Shown piece by piece: positions 63,101-64,000 of a stretch of 64,000 nucleotides of DNA. Within the stretch, counting starts at the first letter, position 1. Each line of letters starts with the position of its first letter. Below the pieces are notes generated by a model that saw only the letters and a list, made by a program, of their open reading frames with translations, made no database searches and was not told where the DNA came from. The stretch lies in contig CAYOPZ010000001.1 in the NCBI GenBank assembly GCA_964406005.1, positions 62,001 to 126,000 on the forward strand, given 5' to 3'. A program made the position numbers and the translations under genes. Origin of the DNA: CAYOPZ01 sp964406005 (GTDB lineage: Bacteria > Bacteroidota > Bacteroidia > Bacteroidales > SM23-62).

Positions 63101-63484
63101 AAACGTTGTTCTGTCATTCCTGTAACATTCAACCCTCCCATCGGGAATGACAGGTTTCTGAAATTGTGTCAGCTGAAAATTCTTCGGCAGGTCGGGGTAT
63201 TCATAGTGTTTCCTGTCCCAGCAAATCAGGGTATTGCTCATACTCGAATGAACCGCCTTGCCAAAATAAATCGCCTTACGGATGGCTTCCTTGTTAACAG
63301 CCGGAAGAACACCCATCTGACCCGTGCAGACCGGGCATATATTCCGGTTTGGCCGGTCAACATCCTCAGTTGCACAGGAACAGAACAATTTTGTCAAAGT
63401 GTTCAGCCTGATATGGGTTTCAAGGCCGATCACCACTTCCAGTCCATACCGGTCCAGCTTCTCCTCTATGTGATTTAATTCCAT
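60146..63484 (-). CDS. gatB/aspS: GatB-aspartyl-tRNA synthetase fusion
   Basis: 1112 residues. Residues 1-478 are a complete GatB: zinc ligands Cys35, Cys37, Cys50, Cys53 (LFCSCATE and NICPVCTGQMG), VDFNKSGVPLIEVVTKP and a Yqey-type tail. After a polar linker (about 480-515), residues 517-1112 are a full bacterial-type AspRS: RTHYVSEL and VRDHGELVFIDLRD, QPEFTQLDIEMAYV, the class II motif 3 region GGIAWGIDRLIMIL, and a GAD-type insert. No stop or gap separates the halves. The protein would charge tRNA with Asp and help amidate Asp-tRNA-Asn. ATG overlaps the gatA stop by one base (TGATG). Confidence 0.93.
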   Translation of the reverse strand: MELNHIEEKLDRYGLEVVIGLETHIRLNTLTKLFCSCATEDVDRPNRNICPVCTGQMGVLPAVNKEAIRKAIYFGKAVHSSMSNTLICWDRKHYEYPDLPKNFQLTQFQKPVIPDGRVECYRNDRTTFSVELEQVHIEEDAAKLVHERGVTLVDFNKSGVPLIEVVTKPCIHRIQDASTYAQYLQRIVQNLKISEANLEKGEFKSDVSVSLRKKGTNELNPRAEIKNLNSFKFMVEAITEEVSKQLDYFIRHKSPRPDQTTVLFDADLKQTKTMRKKEFSADYRYAQEPDIPLVNIKSAVEEIQVDSSLLPFPVESILIGGGVLPQDAKFFTFDPVRSHIFLSINEKINDPKFVAKTLTNNLKPEEYHKVTNIPAFTEIFSLFREGKISVVLFQHAAGELLNNPDFDYRTYIENNSISDEKLESSIEEVIKENAGIAGDIKAGNLKRAGILVGMVMSKVGKGASGKLVRDKIIGRLSGIETRDEETSTDTSPGIEITKETGDTTAGGRGRTDIIIKDRYRTHYVSELTTGNLSETVTLSGWVSSVRDHGELVFIDLRDASHEIFQVRLNRKNFPGLDELAKISPESVIMVSGKIIHRSEDDFNPGIRTGTLELDTTELEILNTARTLPFEIRRAVKSSENVRFKYKFLDHRNTVIRNTIINRHRVIKLIRDILDEKNFIEIETPILSSGTDEGAREFIVPSRKFPGRFYTLPQAPQQFKQFLMVGGFDKYFQIARCFRDEDSRGDRQPEFTQLDIEMAYVSMQDVIDVNTNLFNEIVKRIYGNKWKLFPFKVFRYYEAMEKYGTDRPDLRFGLEMEDITDIVKETSFQVFTKPIDEGGIVKCIKVGGSLSEKRLSKGQIEHLTAVARKNGLGGLAYIMVNENELQSPIIKYLGEDIAGRIIQRVEAIPGDIVFFSAADYKTANKALSEVRLELGKMINLIRANELHPAWVIEFPLFEETDNGGWTFSHNPFSMPVKGSLQDHLEGKNIGSIISQQYDLVVNGNEIGGGSIRAHKKAILEATYRNMGYDLENMKKSIGHMLEAFEYGAPPHGGIAWGIDRLIMILEKKTSIREVIAFPKTGTGEDLMFGSPSVLPDKKISEAHIKLSGKKNKS

Positions 63485-64000
63485 CAGATTATTCCCGTTA
63501 AGAATCCGGCAAACTTTAAAATTATCTGCTCCTGGTTTTTAGGGGCCGTTATCTGAATACCCGTCTCCGTTCCGACAGGAGATGTCAGCGTGGGTAAGCC
63601 CCCTAAACTGAAACCCACCGTGAAAGCGTCCGATAAATACATTTCCAGCGGATTATCCAGACTGCTGCCGATTTTCGGCGGAGTAACCGGTGACACCGGT
63701 GAGACGATAATGTCAACCTTCTTGAAATCCCGGTTAAAACTACCGGTGATCTGGTTCCTTAAGGCTCTTGCTTTCAAATAGATTTCTTCTGAATGTCCGT
63801 GGGATAATATCTGGTTTCCCCCGATGATTCTTCTTTTGGTTTCTTCTGTAAAATTCCCGGACCTGGTCAGGGCATAACCCTCTTTTAAGGTTTCGGCCGT
63901 TTGCCTTTCGCCGTAACTCATACCGTCCAGCCGTGCCAGGTTCGAAGCGGTTTCTGCCATGGCCAGAATATAATAGGTCGAAACCAGGATATCGGCATCA
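63484..64000 (-). CDS. gatA: Glutamyl-tRNA(Gln)/Asp-tRNA(Asn) amidotransferase subunit A (5' part outside window)
   Basis: The frame is open to the right edge, about 171 residues of roughly 480. The C-terminal third is recognisable: YYILAMAETASNLARLDGMS, KRRIIGGNQILSHG, VDIIVSPVSPVTPPKIG and GFSLGGLPTLTSPVG. GatA supplies ammonia from Gln to GatB for amidation of mischarged tRNA. The catalytic Ser-cisSer-Lys triad lies in the missing part. The stop overlaps the fusion start, so the two are co-translated. Confidence 0.93.
   Translation of the reverse strand, partial: DADILVSTYYILAMAETASNLARLDGMSYGERQTAETLKEGYALTRSGNFTEETKRRIIGGNQILSHGHSEEIYLKARALRNQITGSFNRDFKKVDIIVSPVSPVTPPKIGSSLDNPLEMYLSDAFTVGFSLGGLPTLTSPVGTETGIQITAPKNQEQIILKFAGFLTGII

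Overview
The window is about 64 kb of one bacterial chromosome, almost certainly from the phylum Bacteroidota. The evidence is direct: start codons are mostly not preceded by Shine-Dalgarno sequences, the Bacteroidota -7 promoter element TAnnTTTG (usually TAACTTTG) recurs a short way upstream of isolated genes, and the gene families are typical of that phylum (DUF2807/GIN protein, HYC_CC_PP protein, SO_0444-type permease, Ig-like lipoprotein with a TGNPSGGPKD motif after its lipobox, zinc-ligand-free DnaG). The species is not recognised. Once a 58-residue gene at 13.3 kb is counted, no gene-free stretch exceeds 300 bases. Gene density and the many 4-30 base overlaps indicate compact operons.

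Layout. (1) 0-8.1 kb: the end of an outer-membrane barrel gene, then a convergent six-gene minus-strand operon: PqqD-like protein, ATP-grasp ligase, fold-III PLP decarboxylase, a urea-transporter/M23-peptidase fusion, a TPR-barrel outer-membrane protein and a periplasmic TPR protein. I recognise the families but not the pathway, and it is the best candidate for an undescribed system. (2) 8.2-25.5 kb: a large copper/heavy-metal island, nearly all on the minus strand: an AraC regulator with a metal-binding-like N-terminus, a HYC_CC_PP protein, CusA/CusC/CusB, a Cys-rich membrane protein, a PII-like protein, a YHS-flavoprotein fusion, cytochrome c, an outer-membrane protein, DUF302, small metal-binding proteins and the CopA ATPase. 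Two promoters in this island share an operator-like layout with a 21-base repeat. (3) 25.5-35.4 kb: phosphoglycerate mutase, an AbiE-type toxin-antitoxin pair, a zinc/copper transport trio (SO_0444-type permease, CDF, ZupT), flavodoxin, a GlcD/GlcF-like fused dehydrogenase, and Lgt. (4) 35.4-43 kb: Ig-like lipoprotein, universal stress protein, a tightly overlapping four-gene operon (DUF2461, CPBP protease, epimerase, SDR), IspD and a DUF2807 protein. (5) 43-49.7 kb: a TetR-regulated RND multidrug efflux operon closed by a strong intrinsic terminator. (6) 49.7-55.5 kb: LapA-like, rhodanese, ComF, DnaG, sirtuin and a large secreted unknown. (7) 55.6-56.5 kb: a CAU-anticodon tRNA with terminator, duplicated tRNA 3'-end fragments and an AT-rich NmrA-like gene, which look like an insertion site. 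(8) 56.7-64 kb: two tandem M14 carboxypeptidase-like proteins, one apparently catalytically dead, then a GatB-AspRS fusion and the 3' part of gatA.

How the genes work together. The copper island covers sensing (AraC-HMA), cytoplasmic export (CopA), periplasm-to-outside export (CusCBA), periplasmic binding (HMA, Met/His-rich and HMBD proteins) and redox proteins (cytochrome c, YHS-flavoprotein). The neighbouring permease/CDF/ZupT group adds zinc handling. The gat/aspS genes suggest indirect Asn-tRNA synthesis through a covalently fused transamidosome.
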